Positions 8,773 through 19,445 of a stretch of DNA of 64,000 bases are shown here, in pieces. Every line of letters starts with the position of its first letter. The stretch's first letter is position 1. The stretch lies in NCBI GenBank assembly GCA_020847435.1, contig JADLBX010000032.1, forward strand, positions 1 through 64,000, read 5' to 3'. A program made the translations under genes and the position numbers. Below the pieces are notes generated by a model that did no database searches, was not told where the DNA came from, and saw only the letters and a program-made list of their open reading frames with translations. Origin of the DNA: Anaerolineales bacterium (lineage in GTDB: Bacteria > Chloroflexota > Anaerolineae > Anaerolineales > Villigracilaceae).

Positions 8773-10419
8773 ATGAATAATCCAAGAAATGGAAGGACGC
8801 CATCAGAAGAGGTCGCGCAGACACGGCGCGCGGAGCGCGATCTTTCACATCACGGTCTGGCAGGTTTGCGAGTCGCCTATTGGAATTTGCCGACCGAAGC
8901 CTTATACGAAGAAGCAATCTATCGCGGGGAGGGGGCGACCACAGCGGGCGGTCCATTCGTCGCCCACACGGGAAAACACACGGGCAGGTCAGCCAACGAT
9001 AAATTTATCGTCAAGCACGCGGATTCGGAGAATCACATCTGGTGGGGAACCCAGAACCGCCCGTTCGACGGCGCCAAATTCGACGCGTTGTTCAGTCGCA
9101 TGACGGAATATCTCAAGGGGCGCGACGTGTTTGTGCAGGATGTGTACGCCGGCGCCGACACAAACTATCGCTTAAATGTGCGCTTCGTTACCGAGCGAGC
9201 TTGGCACAGCATGTTCATCCGCAACATGTTCATCCTGCCGGAGACGGCGGAAGAGTTAAAGAATTTCACGCCGGGCTTTACCATTGTGGATGTGCCGAGC
9301 TTTAAAGCCGACCCAGCCACGGACGGGTCGCGCTCGGAAACATTTATCCTTTTGAATCTCGAGCGCAAACTGGCAATCATCGGCAATACGGAATACGCCG
9401 GTGAGATGAAGAAATCCATCTTCACGCTGTTGAATTACCTCCTGCCGTTGCAGGGCGTAATGTCCATGCACTGTTCGGCAAATGTCAATCCGAATGACGC
9501 CAACGATGTGGCGTTGTTCTTTGGCTTGAGCGGCACCGGCAAGACGACCCTTTCCGCCGACCCGACCCGTCAACTGATCGGCGACGATGAGCACGGCTGG
9601 AGCGACGCCGGCGTCTTCAACTACGAAGGCGGATGCTACGCCAAGGTGATCGGACTCTCGCAATCAGCGGAGCCGGAGATTTACGCGACCACGCACATGT
9701 TCGGGACGATTCTCGAAAACGTGGCGTTTGATCCGGCAACCCGCGTCATTGACCTCAACGACGATTCGCACACCGAGAACACGCGCTCCTCGTATCCGTT
9801 GAACTTCATCGCCAATTCAGTGCCGGAGAAAAAAGCCGGTCACCCGAAGAACATCATCTTCCTGACCGCGGACGCGACCGGGGTCATGCCGCCGATCGCG
9901 CGCTTGTCCACCAATCAGGCGTTGTATCAGTTCATTTCGGGATACACAGCCAAACTGGCTGGCACCGAAGCGGGTTTGGGGAAGGAGCCGGTCGCGACCT
10001 TTTCGGCTTGTTTCGGAGCGCCGTTCATGATGCACCACCCGTCGAAATATGCCGAGTTGTTGCGGAAAAAAATCGAGCAGCACGGCGTCAAATGCTGGCT
10101 CGTCAATACCGGCTGGGTCGGCGGACCGTATGGCGTCGGCAAACGGATTTCGATCAAGTACACGCGCGCGTTGTTGAACGCGGCGTTGTCGGGTCAACTC
10201 GATTCGGTGAACTACAAGACGGATCCCGTCTTCGGCTTCGAGACGCCCGTCTCATGCCCGGAGGTGCCCAGTGAAGCGCTTGACCCGGCATCCTCGTGGA
10301 AAGATCAAGCAGAGTACGACCGCAAGTACAAAGCGCTCGCGCAGAAGTTCATCGAAAATTTCAAGAACTTCGCCGACCAGACGCCGCCGGAAGTGATCGA
10401 AGCGGGACCGAAGGTATAA
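8773..10419 (+). CDS. pckA: Phosphoenolpyruvate carboxykinase (ATP)
   Basis: PckA converts oxaloacetate and ATP to PEP, CO2 and ADP, the entry to gluconeogenesis. The ATG at 8773 sits 6 nt after GAGGTG; the track's GTG at 8764 is part of that ribosome-binding site. About 548 aa, usual for the ATP-dependent type. Visible are the phosphate-binding GLSGTGKTTLSADP, the following LIGDDEHGW with metal-binding Asp residues, and the substrate region FVAHTGKHTGRSANDKF. It has its own terminator. With ppdK at 36.6-39.4 kb it gives two routes to PEP. Confidence 0.97.
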   Translation: MNNPRNGRTPSEEVAQTRRAERDLSHHGLAGLRVAYWNLPTEALYEEAIYRGEGATTAGGPFVAHTGKHTGRSANDKFIVKHADSENHIWWGTQNRPFDGAKFDALFSRMTEYLKGRDVFVQDVYAGADTNYRLNVRFVTERAWHSMFIRNMFILPETAEELKNFTPGFTIVDVPSFKADPATDGSRSETFILLNLERKLAIIGNTEYAGEMKKSIFTLLNYLLPLQGVMSMHCSANVNPNDANDVALFFGLSGTGKTTLSADPTRQLIGDDEHGWSDAGVFNYEGGCYAKVIGLSQSAEPEIYATTHMFGTILENVAFDPATRVIDLNDDSHTENTRSSYPLNFIANSVPEKKAGHPKNIIFLTADATGVMPPIARLSTNQALYQFISGYTAKLAGTEAGLGKEPVATFSACFGAPFMMHHPSKYAELLRKKIEQHGVKCWLVNTGWVGGPYGVGKRISIKYTRALLNAALSGQLDSVNYKTDPVFGFETPVSCPEVPSEALDPASSWKDQAEYDRKYKALAQKFIENFKNFADQTPPEVIEAGPKV

Positions 10420-10423
10420 ACAT

Positions 10424-10450
10424 CAGCCCTCCGAAAAACTCGGAGGGCTG
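10424..10450. terminator. Bidirectional terminator between pckA and the emfourin-like gene
   Basis: CAGCCCTCCG pairs perfectly with CGGAGGGCTG across a 7-nt loop, between two convergent genes. There is no long T-run, so it may be a weak terminator. Confidence 0.65.
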
Positions 10451-10456
10451 ATCGAT

Positions 10457-10777
10457 TCAATGCTTCTTCAATTGTTTTCTTACTAACCGGTTGAGCAACT
10501 CGAGCAGTTCCTGCATCTTCTCGTCCCCGGGCGCGTCGCCGGTGATGACGGTGTGGCGCCATTTCGCCGCTTCGACGGTGATGGTGTAAGTGAACTGGTC
10601 GGGCATGGATTCGTCGGCGCTCAGTTTTTCGGGTAACTCGGCAAAATCCAATTCGGTGAGCAGGTCGTTGAGCGCCGTTGATTGCTCGTCGGGCAGGTCG
10701 TGCACGTTCAGGTCTGCCGCAAGGCGCATGTTGGCGAACCCGCCGGTGCGTTCGAATTTGATGCGTTCCGCGTTCAT
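10457..10777 (-). CDS. Emfourin-like inhibitor of the M4 protease
   Basis: A 106-aa protein resembling emfourin, the protealysin inhibitor. It opens with the family-like IKFERTGGFANMRL, later has LPEKLSADESMPDQFTYTI and a WRHTV segment, and ends in a helix. It lies directly after the M4 protease gene on the same strand, about 70 nt downstream, the arrangement known for protealysin operons. The start codon ATG is behind AAGGAGAATCAAA. Expected role: tight, intracellular inhibition of the neighbouring protease. The identification is from memory of the family, not a search. Confidence 0.75.
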   Translation of the reverse strand: MNAERIKFERTGGFANMRLAADLNVHDLPDEQSTALNDLLTELDFAELPEKLSADESMPDQFTYTITVEAAKWRHTVITGDAPGDEKMQELLELLNRLVRKQLKKH

Positions 10778-10846
10778 TTTGATTCTCCTTGCTTCGCCAT
10801 AAAGAACATTGGAAAAAACTCTGTGTTCTTTGAGGCGAGACTTACT

Positions 10847-11986
10847 TCACGCCGCGCCGATAAAGCGCAGCGCGGCTTCGAAACAGCCTTGCGGTTCCGA
10901 GGGCTCGCCGCCGATGGAGATGCCGACGCCCGCCCAGCCGTTCTTGACCGCCTGTTGTTCAAGACTGTCACTGCCGAACAGTTCTCCCGCCGTCTGATGC
11001 GTGAGGTCCGCGCATTGCTGGAAGTTGGAGTTTTCGGTAAGTTTGTCGCGCAGGGTCACGTACCAGATCTGCCCGGCTTTTTCCCAGGCGTTGCCGCCGA
11101 TCTCCATTGCCGCCCGGTAAAAGGCGTGGTTCGGGATTCCCGAATTGATGTGCACGCCGCCGTTATCGCTGATGGTATTGACGTAGTCGCGCATGTGCGC
11201 GGGCTGCGGATCTTTGCCCAGCACGGGATCGTCGTAGGCGGTTCCCGGCGCTTTCATCGTGCGGATGCCGATGCCGTTCACGTTTTCGGTGAGCAAGCCC
11301 GCGCCGATGATCCAATCCGCCTGGTCGGCGGTCTGCCCAAGTTGATATTGTTTGACCAGCGAGCCGAACACGTCGGACATGTGCTCGTTCAACGCGCCGG
11401 GTTGTTGCGAGTAAACGAGTTTCGCTTCGAACTGCGTCACGCCGTGTGTCAGTTCGTGACCGATGATATCCACTGCGATGGTGAAACGGTTGAAGAGGCG
11501 TTCGTCGGCAGGGAGGTTTTCATCGCCGTCGCCGTAGACCATTTGTTTGCCGTCCCAGAAGGCGTTGTCGTAGCCGGTCCGATAATGGACGCTTGAATCG
11601 AGCCGCATTCCGCTGTTGTTGATGGAATTTCTGCCATACACCTCCTTGTACAGATCGTACGTAACGCCACAGCCGTCATACGCTTCGTTGACTGCCGCGT
11701 CGGAGGCAGGCGGGTCGCCCTCCCTGCGGACAATTGAGCCGGGCAAAGAAGAGCCGTTCTTCAGGTCATAGACGATGCGCTCTTTGCCTCCGCCAGCCGC
11801 GAGAGGCAAAGTGTCCGCGAACAAATCTACAAGGCTGGCTCGCATAGCCCACTCCGCCTTCAATTGGTAGCCGACTGCAATGCTGTCCATTGCCTTTTGT
11901 TTTTGCGTCTCGGTGCCGTTGGTGGCAATCTCCTTGAGTATGTGCTCCGGGAGGATACATTCGATGGGGTGGCGCTGGCTGTGCAT
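10847..11986 (-). CDS. Protealysin-like M4 metallopeptidase
   Basis: A thermolysin-type zinc protease of 379 aa. The zinc site is HELTHGVTQFEAKL, with the third ligand in GALNEHMSDVFGSL, and the catalytic-domain motif GGVHINSGIPNHAFY is present. There is no signal peptide, and the short propeptide-like N-terminus begins MHSQRHPIECILPEHIL, close to the protealysin precursor type (PPSL/C-type motif) rather than the long FTP propeptide. Protealysin-like enzymes are often kept inside the cell and controlled by emfourin, which is encoded next. A good promoter lies upstream. Confidence 0.9.
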   Translation of the reverse strand: MHSQRHPIECILPEHILKEIATNGTETQKQKAMDSIAVGYQLKAEWAMRASLVDLFADTLPLAAGGGKERIVYDLKNGSSLPGSIVRREGDPPASDAAVNEAYDGCGVTYDLYKEVYGRNSINNSGMRLDSSVHYRTGYDNAFWDGKQMVYGDGDENLPADERLFNRFTIAVDIIGHELTHGVTQFEAKLVYSQQPGALNEHMSDVFGSLVKQYQLGQTADQADWIIGAGLLTENVNGIGIRTMKAPGTAYDDPVLGKDPQPAHMRDYVNTISDNGGVHINSGIPNHAFYRAAMEIGGNAWEKAGQIWYVTLRDKLTENSNFQQCADLTHQTAGELFGSDSLEQQAVKNGWAGVGISIGGEPSEPQGCFEAALRFIGAA

Positions 11987-12036
11987 GGGAAATGTCCTTT
12001 CATGCTTTTCGAGCGGTTCGATTGTTTGGCAATTTC

Positions 12037-12065
12037 AGTATACGTCTTTTTGAAACGATTTACAA
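12037..12065 (-). promoter_or_regulatory. Promoter of the M4 protease gene
   Basis: On the minus strand TTGTAA, a 17-bp spacer and TATACT are read toward the protease start at 11986. This separates the protease from the carboxylase genes upstream. Confidence 0.6.
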
Positions 12066-12119
12066 CGGCGGTTTTGAGCGGCGCTCTGTTTGCATTTCAC
12101 TGATCGCTGGTTTGCCTGT

Positions 12120-12617
12120 TTACGCCACGCTCAGTAACGTCTGCTTTTGCTCCACGCTTTCGCCCGCCTTGACCTTGATGCGGCTGACCTTGCCGTCGCG
12201 CGGCGCTTTCAACTCGTTCTGCATTTTCATCGATTCGAGGATGAGCAGGACTTGTCCTTTTTTGATTTCCTGTCCGTCCTCAACCGGTACGGCAACTACA
12301 AGACCGGGCATCGGCGCTTTGAGCAGGAATTCGCCGGTCTCCACCACGCCTCCGCCTGCCGCGGCGCGCAGCCGTTTCTCGCGTTCATCCTCGACCGCTA
12401 CGAGATACAACCGACCGCGCAGAAGCACCTGCCAGTTGTCGTCGCCGCGCGCGATGTATGATTCGTGCGATTTTCCTTCGGCGATCAACGAGTAGACCGG
12501 CTGTCCGCTGACCGACTCGAAATCGATCTGATAGGTCTTGCCGTTGACGGTCACATGCTTATCGTCAACGATGTCAACGATGAATTCCTTGCCTTCAACA
12601 GTGGTAATGTATTTCAT
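12120..12617 (-). CDS. Biotin carboxyl carrier subunit of acyl-CoA carboxylase
   Basis: A 165-aa protein whose last about 70 residues form a biotinyl domain: LKAPMPGLVVAVPVEDG and the biotinylation site ESMKMQNEL (Lys in MKM). The first about 80 residues form a beta-rich domain such as is found between carboxylase and biotin domains in methylcrotonyl/propionyl-CoA enzymes. It carries carboxybiotin between the biotin carboxylase and the carboxyltransferase encoded upstream. Spacing from accC is 55 nt. Confidence 0.9.
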   Translation of the reverse strand: MKYITTVEGKEFIVDIVDDKHVTVNGKTYQIDFESVSGQPVYSLIAEGKSHESYIARGDDNWQVLLRGRLYLVAVEDEREKRLRAAAGGGVVETGEFLLKAPMPGLVVAVPVEDGQEIKKGQVLLILESMKMQNELKAPRDGKVSRIKVKAGESVEQKQTLLSVA

Positions 12618-12672
12618 AGTTTCGTTTATCCGCTGCGCTGCGCTTGTCTTGTGTAGATTTGCGATTCGGTTA

Positions 12673-14181
<1,509 letters not shown>

Positions 14182-14193
14182 GACACCTCAGGG

Positions 14194-14282
14194 TGTCATT
14201 GCGAGGAGCGCTCTTGCTCTTTGCGACGAAGCAATCTGCTAACTAGTTGATGATTGCTTCGCAACAAACGCTCGCAATGACA
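14194..14282. repeat. TGTCATTGCGAG inverted repeat element
   Basis: The 89-bp element begins TGTCATTGCGAG and ends CTCGCAATGACA, with GAAGCAATC/GATTGCTTC inside, so it folds into a long hairpin. A second copy is at 46313-46411. It separates accC from the carboxyltransferase gene within the operon. Confidence 0.75.
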
Positions 14283-14284
14283 TA

Positions 14285-15832
14285 TTACAACGGGATATTC
14301 CCGTGCTTCTTCGCCGGGTTCGAATCGCGTTTGTTGCTCAGCATTTCGAGTGCATTGATCAGGCGCGGGCGCGTTTCTTTCGGCTCGATCACATCGTCAA
14401 TGTAGCCGCGTTCTGCCGCCACGTAGGGGCTGGCGAATTTCTCGCGGTAATCGGCGACCAGCTCCGCCTTGCGCTTGACCGGGTCTTTGGCTTTTTCGAG
14501 TTCCTTCCGGAAGATGATGTTCACCGCGCCGTCGGGTCCCATCACGGCGATCTCGGCGGTGGGCCAGGCGAGGTTCACGTCACTGCGGATGTGTTTGGAC
14601 GACATCACGCAATATGCGCCGCCGTATGCCTTGCGCGTGACGACGGTCAATTTCGGGACGGTGGCTTCGCAGTAGGCGAACAACAACTTTGCGCCCGAAC
14701 GGATGATGCCGTGATGTTCCTGATTTGTGCCGGGCAGAAAGCCGGGCACATCCTCGAAAGTGACGATCGGGATATTGAACGCGTCGCAGAAGCGGACGAA
14801 GCGCGCGCCCTTTTCGCTCGCGTCGATGTCCAGCACCCCAGCCAAAACGGCGGGTTGATTCGCCACGATCCCCACCGAGTGCCCGCCCAGCCGCGCAAAT
14901 CCGACCACGATGTTTTGCGCGTAATTCTCGTGGATCTCAAAGAATTGTCCGTTGTCCATGATGGAGCGGATCACGTCTTTGATGTCGTACGGTTTGTTGG
15001 GATCATCGGGGATGATGCTGTCGAGCGCTTCGTCCATGCGCAGGGGGTCGTCGCTTGCCGAGAAGGGCGGGTCTTCCATGTTGTTTTGTGGCAGATAGCC
15101 GAGCAGTTTGCGGATGAGGAACAACGTGTCCGATTCGTTGTCGGCGGCGACGTGGCACACCCCGGACTTTTCGGAGTGGACGCTTGCCCCGCCCAATTCC
15201 TCCTGCGTGACCTCCTCGTGCGTTACTGCTTTGACCACATCGGGACCTGTGACGAACATGTAGGAGGTGTTGCGCGTCATAAAAATAAAATCGGTGAGCG
15301 CGGGCGAGTAGACCGCGCCGCCGGCGCACGGACCCATGATGGCTGAAATTTGCGGGATGACACCCGAGGCGAGCGTGTTCTTCAAAAAGATGTCGGCATA
15401 GCCCGCCAGCGAAACGACGCCCTCTTGAATGCGCGCGCCGCCCGAGTCGTTCAAGCCGATCATCGGCGCGCCGTTTTTCATGGCAAGGTCCATTACTTTG
15501 CAGATCTTTTCCGCGTGCACTTCGCCGAGACTGCCGCCGAAGACGGTGAAATCCTGCGAGAACACGTAGACCAGTCTGCCCTCGACGGTACCCCAACCGG
15601 TGACGACCGAATCAGCCCTGAATTTTTGTTTGCCGAGATCGAAATCGTGCGTGCGGTGCTGGACGAACGGGTCGAGTTCGCGGAACGAGCCTTTGTCCAC
15701 GAGGAGTTCGATTCGTTCGCGCGCGGTCAAGCGTCCTTTGGCGTGCTGGGCTTTGATGCGTTCCTCGCCGCCGCCGAGCCGCGATTTCGCTTTCAGCTCA
15801 TGGAGTTTTTGAATGTTGGTCTGCTTGTTCAT
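14285..15832 (-). CDS. pccB: Acyl-CoA carboxylase carboxyltransferase subunit (propionyl-CoA type)
   Basis: It transfers CO2 from carboxybiotin to an acyl-CoA. The ATG at 15832 ([16 protein letters not shown]) follows GCGAGGAAC and gives 515 aa, the normal PccB length; the track ORF adds 20 unlikely residues. Motifs include [23 protein letters not shown] and the acyl-CoA oxyanion region [16 protein letters not shown], then [16 protein letters not shown] and [11 protein letters not shown] near the C-terminus. These fit propionyl/methylmalonyl-type carboxyltransferases. Substrate is not certain. The first 35 nt overlap the preceding membrane-protein gene. Confidence 0.92.
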   Translation of the reverse strand: MNKQTNIQKLHELKAKSRLGGGEERIKAQHAKGRLTARERIELLVDKGSFRELDPFVQHRTHDFDLGKQKFRADSVVTGWGTVEGRLVYVFSQDFTVFGGSLGEVHAEKICKVMDLAMKNGAPMIGLNDSGGARIQEGVVSLAGYADIFLKNTLASGVIPQISAIMGPCAGGAVYSPALTDFIFMTRNTSYMFVTGPDVVKAVTHEEVTQEELGGASVHSEKSGVCHVAADNESDTLFLIRKLLGYLPQNNMEDPPFSASDDPLRMDEALDSIIPDDPNKPYDIKDVIRSIMDNGQFFEIHENYAQNIVVGFARLGGHSVGIVANQPAVLAGVLDIDASEKGARFVRFCDAFNIPIVTFEDVPGFLPGTNQEHHGIIRSGAKLLFAYCEATVPKLTVVTRKAYGGAYCVMSSKHIRSDVNLAWPTAEIAVMGPDGAVNIIFRKELEKAKDPVKRKAELVADYREKFASPYVAAERGYIDDVIEPKETRPRLINALEMLSNKRDSNPAKKHGNIPL

Positions 15833-16241
15833 GTTCCTCGCTCTGCATGAAATATGATTTTGTGATCGGAAGATATAACGCGGCGATGACAACTGCCGGC
15901 AATAGCGTGGCGACGATCAGGACGAAAACGGTATTCGTCTGTGAGGCTTCAAAGAACAACCGCTCGAGCCAATATTGAACATACCATAGAATAGCGGAGG
16001 CGAGCAGGGCGAATCGTATCCAGCGTTTGCGAGCGTGGATGCCCCAGTAGAAAACGCCTCCCGCGACGCACCAAACTATGCCGCAAATGGACAGGTACAA
16101 CGGGCTGAGACGCGCGTTGAATTCGTTCAACACGTCCCACCAGCGGATGGCGGCGGCAAGGCGCACGGCTCCATACGCTGACAGCATTAACACCGCCCAT
16201 AGGAGCAGGGTTACACTGACGGGTCTAGGTTGATTATGCAT
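15798..16241 (-). CDS. Small four-helix membrane protein
   Basis: A 147-aa integral membrane protein with about four hydrophobic helices (around 8-28, 47-68, 75-95, 103-124) and a charged tail [11 protein letters not shown] do not recognise the family. It overlaps the pccB start by 35 nt, which suggests translational coupling, although a chance extension of its 3' end is possible. Nothing ties it to carboxylation biochemically. Confidence 0.65.
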   Translation of the reverse strand: MHNQPRPVSVTLLLWAVLMLSAYGAVRLAAAIRWWDVLNEFNARLSPLYLSICGIVWCVAGGVFYWGIHARKRWIRFALLASAILWYVQYWLERLFFEASQTNTVFVLIVATLLPAVVIAALYLPITKSYFMQSEEHEQADQHSKTP

Positions 16242-16259
16242 TTGCTGGATGATTTTCCG

Positions 16260-16286
16260 TTCGTCCGCAGTTGAACTGCAGACGAA
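16260..16286. repeat. GCAGTTNAACTGC palindrome
   Basis: TTCGTC and GACGAA flank the core GCAGTTGAACTGC in a 27-bp near-perfect palindrome. Related cores occur at 41430-41448, 46157-46183 and 47031-47053. Confidence 0.55.
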
Positions 16287-16322
16287 CCTGGGTAAGTGTT
16301 GTTTTGGGGAAGAGGCGGGCGA

Positions 16323-18380
16323 TCATTTGTCGTTTCCGTATTTCAGGAGTTGTTTTCCGCCGTAGAAAACTTCGGTGGGGGTTAGGTACGCGTTGAATTG
16401 ACCGTCGTACGGTTGGCGGTCGAGGATGCCCGGGTTTGCCAACACGTAATCCAAGCCGAGGTTATCGAGATATTCGCCGGCGCGTCCCGCTTGCAACGCT
16501 TCGAAATATTCTTCGCTGTTGATCAAGCCGTCCATGTTGACAATGGCGCGCCCCTCGATGAAGTAGCCCACGTTGCCGCCGCCCGTGAAGCCGATGAGAC
16601 TGCCCGGCTCGGTGTTGGCTTCGAGGAGGGTGGCGATTTCCATCATCGGCGTATCGGCAGACCAGCGGTCGTATTGCATCGTGAGTTTGATTCCCGCCCA
16701 ATACGCTTGAACCATGTTGTAGCCGAGGAACAGGACGACGATCCACGCGGCGTATTGGCGATATTTAATTTTTCTCGCGAGCGAGTACAAGATGCCAAGC
16801 GCCGCGCTGAGGATGAGCGTTGCGCCGAGGCGTTGCGTGATCCAGTACCATTCCTTGAAAGCGGAGTAGCCGCTGGAGTGATAATACATGGTCTGCAAGA
16901 CCGAGCCGCAGACGATTGGAATCAGGCTCAAGTGAATCAACGCCAGGCGGCTCTTGCCTTTGTTGAGAAGCGGGAATAGGAAAAAGAAAACGGCGGCGGC
17001 GATCAGCGCGTACCAGTAATACGATTCGATTTCGGCGGTGCGGTTCGAGAAGCGGCTGACGTAAGCGCCGAGGGCGTTCGTGATCGGCGTCCATGCCAAG
17101 CCGTCGCCTTCGAAGTTGACGCCGAAGAAATCGAACGGACTACGCGTCGCGCCGCCGTAGACGCGCGCGGGAAATGATCCCCACCAGCGTTTGATCTGTC
17201 CGCTGACAGGGGAGAATGTGCCGAAGGCGAATTTGCTCCAGAGCATGTAAACGCCCAACAAGCCGAACGCGACGCCGAAGTAAGCGAAGCCGTCTTGCGT
17301 CCATGACTTCCAGTTGCTTGTGAGTTCAGCCAATGGCGCCGCTTCCGCTTTCGGGGCGAGGTTGCGATTACGCAACATGGCGTAGCCAAGCCGTGGAAGC
17401 CCGAAGAAGAGGAGGTTGAATCCGAAATCCAACAGGAGGGCGGAGCGCGGAAAACTTTGGAGAGGGTTGGCGGAGGAAACTGCAAACATGAGAGCGCCGA
17501 CGAGGGTGGACCCAGCCGCAATCGCGAGAAAGAGGCGGGTCGTCAATCTGCGGAGATTTGTCATGGTGGCGCGTTGATACATCTCGAAGAAGAACGCGAT
17601 GGGAATCCGAATCGCCAAACTGAGCGCGACCATTGTGAGCGCGGCGCTTGAAAAATCGTAATATTGCGGCAGGTCGAGGCGGAGAAGAAATGACAGAAAA
17701 ACGGACGCGGCGATGCTCGCGATGTCGAGCGGAAGAAAATAGCGGAGCGGATGACTGCGGAAGACAGCCCACACGCCCGCGAGCGCGACGAAGAAAACAA
17801 GGTCGAGGCGGCTGAGGATGGTCAGCGCGCCAACCAACCCGAGCGCGGCAAATTGTTTTGCGGTAACGGGCGCGGCGCGGCGATGTATTTCGAATTGATG
17901 AATTTTGTAGATCAGCAAAACTATGAAGAACGCGGCAATGCCCGATTCCAATCCTTGCATGTAAAGATTGACGAGGAGGTTGAAATTGAAAAGCCAGTAC
18001 AAAGCCGCGAGCGCGCCGATGGCGGGCGCGAAGATTTTGCCGAGCAAACGATATAAAAGAATCGCCGTCGAGACTTGCAACGCGCTCATCACGAGGAGGA
18101 GAATGCGGAGGGGGAGAACCAGATCGAAACGCGCCAGCGCGAAAATGGGAACGCAGACCAGCGCCCACAACGGATGGTAGCCGTTCGTTTTGTTGACGCC
18201 GTCGAAAGTGGAGCCGTGTCCCTCGCTGATGTTTTGCGCGACTTTAAAATAGTAATAGGCGTCGTCGCGCGTGAACCAACGCAGTGAAAAATTTTGCGCG
18301 TCGGAGAGCGCGGCGTAGACGCTCATGGACATGACGGCGACGATCAAGATGATTTCAAACCACGGGAGTTTTTTTATCAC
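16323..18380 (-). CDS. Large membrane glycosyltransferase-like protein
   Basis: A polytopic protein of about 685 aa, probably a GT-C fold enzyme that moves sugars from polyprenyl-phosphate donors outside the membrane. The GTG at 18380 overlaps the stop of the upstream dehydrogenase (GTGA) and gives VIKKLPWFEI, a better start than the track's. After the first helix it has FTRDDAYYYFKVAQN with the acidic pair typical of the first extracellular loop, then NKTNGYHPLWAL, about ten further helices and a C-terminal globular domain. The acceptor is unknown. Confidence 0.75.
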   Translation of the reverse strand: MIKKLPWFEIILIVAVMSMSVYAALSDAQNFSLRWFTRDDAYYYFKVAQNISEGHGSTFDGVNKTNGYHPLWALVCVPIFALARFDLVLPLRILLLVMSALQVSTAILLYRLLGKIFAPAIGALAALYWLFNFNLLVNLYMQGLESGIAAFFIVLLIYKIHQFEIHRRAAPVTAKQFAALGLVGALTILSRLDLVFFVALAGVWAVFRSHPLRYFLPLDIASIAASVFLSFLLRLDLPQYYDFSSAALTMVALSLAIRIPIAFFFEMYQRATMTNLRRLTTRLFLAIAAGSTLVGALMFAVSSANPLQSFPRSALLLDFGFNLLFFGLPRLGYAMLRNRNLAPKAEAAPLAELTSNWKSWTQDGFAYFGVAFGLLGVYMLWSKFAFGTFSPVSGQIKRWWGSFPARVYGGATRSPFDFFGVNFEGDGLAWTPITNALGAYVSRFSNRTAEIESYYWYALIAAAVFFFLFPLLNKGKSRLALIHLSLIPIVCGSVLQTMYYHSSGYSAFKEWYWITQRLGATLILSAALGILYSLARKIKYRQYAAWIVVLFLGYNMVQAYWAGIKLTMQYDRWSADTPMMEIATLLEANTEPGSLIGFTGGGNVGYFIEGRAIVNMDGLINSEEYFEALQAGRAGEYLDNLGLDYVLANPGILDRQPYDGQFNAYLTPTEVFYGGKQLLKYGNDK

Positions 18381-19423
18381 TGAATATCCAATGTGATCTT
18401 GCCGAAGTTCTCGTTCTTCCACAGGCGTTCTTGCGCGAGGGCGGCGTCTTTGAGCGGATAGGTTTTGTCCATCACGGGTTGGAGTTTTCCAGCGACGATC
18501 AAATCCATCACCTCTTTGAATTCGGCTCGTGTACTCATCGTCGAGCCGAGGATGCTGAGATGTTTGGCAAAAATGTAGCGATTGTCAATTTCAAATTTGG
18601 GCGAGCCGCTGTTGCCGACGGTGAGCAGTCGTCCGCCTTTGCGAAGGGCGCGCAGACTCAGCATAAACGTCGTACCGACGTTGTCCACGACCGCGTCCAC
18701 GCCGCGTTTGTTCGTGGCGAGAAAAACCGCTTTTGACCAATCTTCTTCTTTCGAGCGATCAACCAGCGCGTCCGCGCCGATGGATTCTGCCAATTCCAAT
18801 TTTTTTGCATTCGATCCGACAACGATGACTCGCGCGCCGAGATATTTTGCGACTTGGACGCTCGCCGTATTCACCCCGCCTCCCGCGCCGACGATGAGGA
18901 CTGTCTCGCCCTCGCGAACTTGTCCACGCGTGACGAGGGAATGCCACGCGGTCTGGTAAACCAGCGCGGCTGCCGCGGCTTGGTGAAAATCAAAATCGTT
19001 CGGAAGTTTGTAAAGTTGTTTAATCGGAAGGGCAACAAATTCAGCATACGTGCCGCGCACGGTCTCGCCGAGCAGATGCCAATCCAGGCACAGATTGTCT
19101 TTGCCAGCGAGACAAAATTCGCATTGCCCGCATCCGAGGTTGGGGTTGATGACGACGCGGTCGCCGGACCTCACCCCCGACCCCTCTCCTTTCAGGAGAG
19201 GGGAGCCTAAAGCGGCAACCTCTCCCGCGCCGTCTGCGCCGGGGATGTGGGGGAGTTCAAGTTTGAGTCCAGCCCAACCGTTGCGGACCATCACGTCCAT
19301 GCGGTTGAGCGCCGCGGCGCGCAAGCGGATCAACGCTTCGCCGGGTTTCGGTTCAGGCGTGGGGAAATCGGCGTATTCGAGAACTTCGGGTCCGCCGTGC
19401 TGGCGGAAGAGGATGGTTTTCAT
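18377..19423 (-). CDS. Zinc-type alcohol dehydrogenase / quinone oxidoreductase (MDR family)
   Basis: A 348-aa MDR enzyme. The N-terminal GroES-like domain has MKTILFRQHGGPEVLEYADF and a structural zinc site CGQCEFCLAGKDNLC; the Rossmann part has VLIVGAGGGVNTASVQVAKYLGA. The catalytic-zinc Cys is replaced in ALNRMDVMVRNG, so it is probably a quinone-oxidoreductase-like NAD(P)H enzyme; substrate unknown. Around residue 72-82 the segment PLLKGEGSGVR is the translation of an inserted palindromic repeat. The stop overlaps the next gene's GTG. Confidence 0.85.
   Translation of the reverse strand: MKTILFRQHGGPEVLEYADFPTPEPKPGEALIRLRAAALNRMDVMVRNGWAGLKLELPHIPGADGAGEVAALGSPLLKGEGSGVRSGDRVVINPNLGCGQCEFCLAGKDNLCLDWHLLGETVRGTYAEFVALPIKQLYKLPNDFDFHQAAAAALVYQTAWHSLVTRGQVREGETVLIVGAGGGVNTASVQVAKYLGARVIVVGSNAKKLELAESIGADALVDRSKEEDWSKAVFLATNKRGVDAVVDNVGTTFMLSLRALRKGGRLLTVGNSGSPKFEIDNRYIFAKHLSILGSTMSTRAEFKEVMDLIVAGKLQPVMDKTYPLKDAALAQERLWKNENFGKITLDIQ
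19170..19207. repeat. In-frame CTCTCC palindrome inside the MDR gene
   Basis: CCCCTCTCCTTTCAGGAGAGGGG and flanks lie inside the dehydrogenase and are translated without breaking the frame. The insert sits where MDR proteins have a surface loop before GDRV. Relatives are at 31574 and 52841. Confidence 0.75.
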
Positions 19424-19445
19424 TTAGTTTCGCTGGGTCGCAATT

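Noticed and set aside
19170-19207. Frameshift or assembly error in the dehydrogenase
   Set aside because: The insert length keeps the frame and the same repeat occurs in other intact genes.
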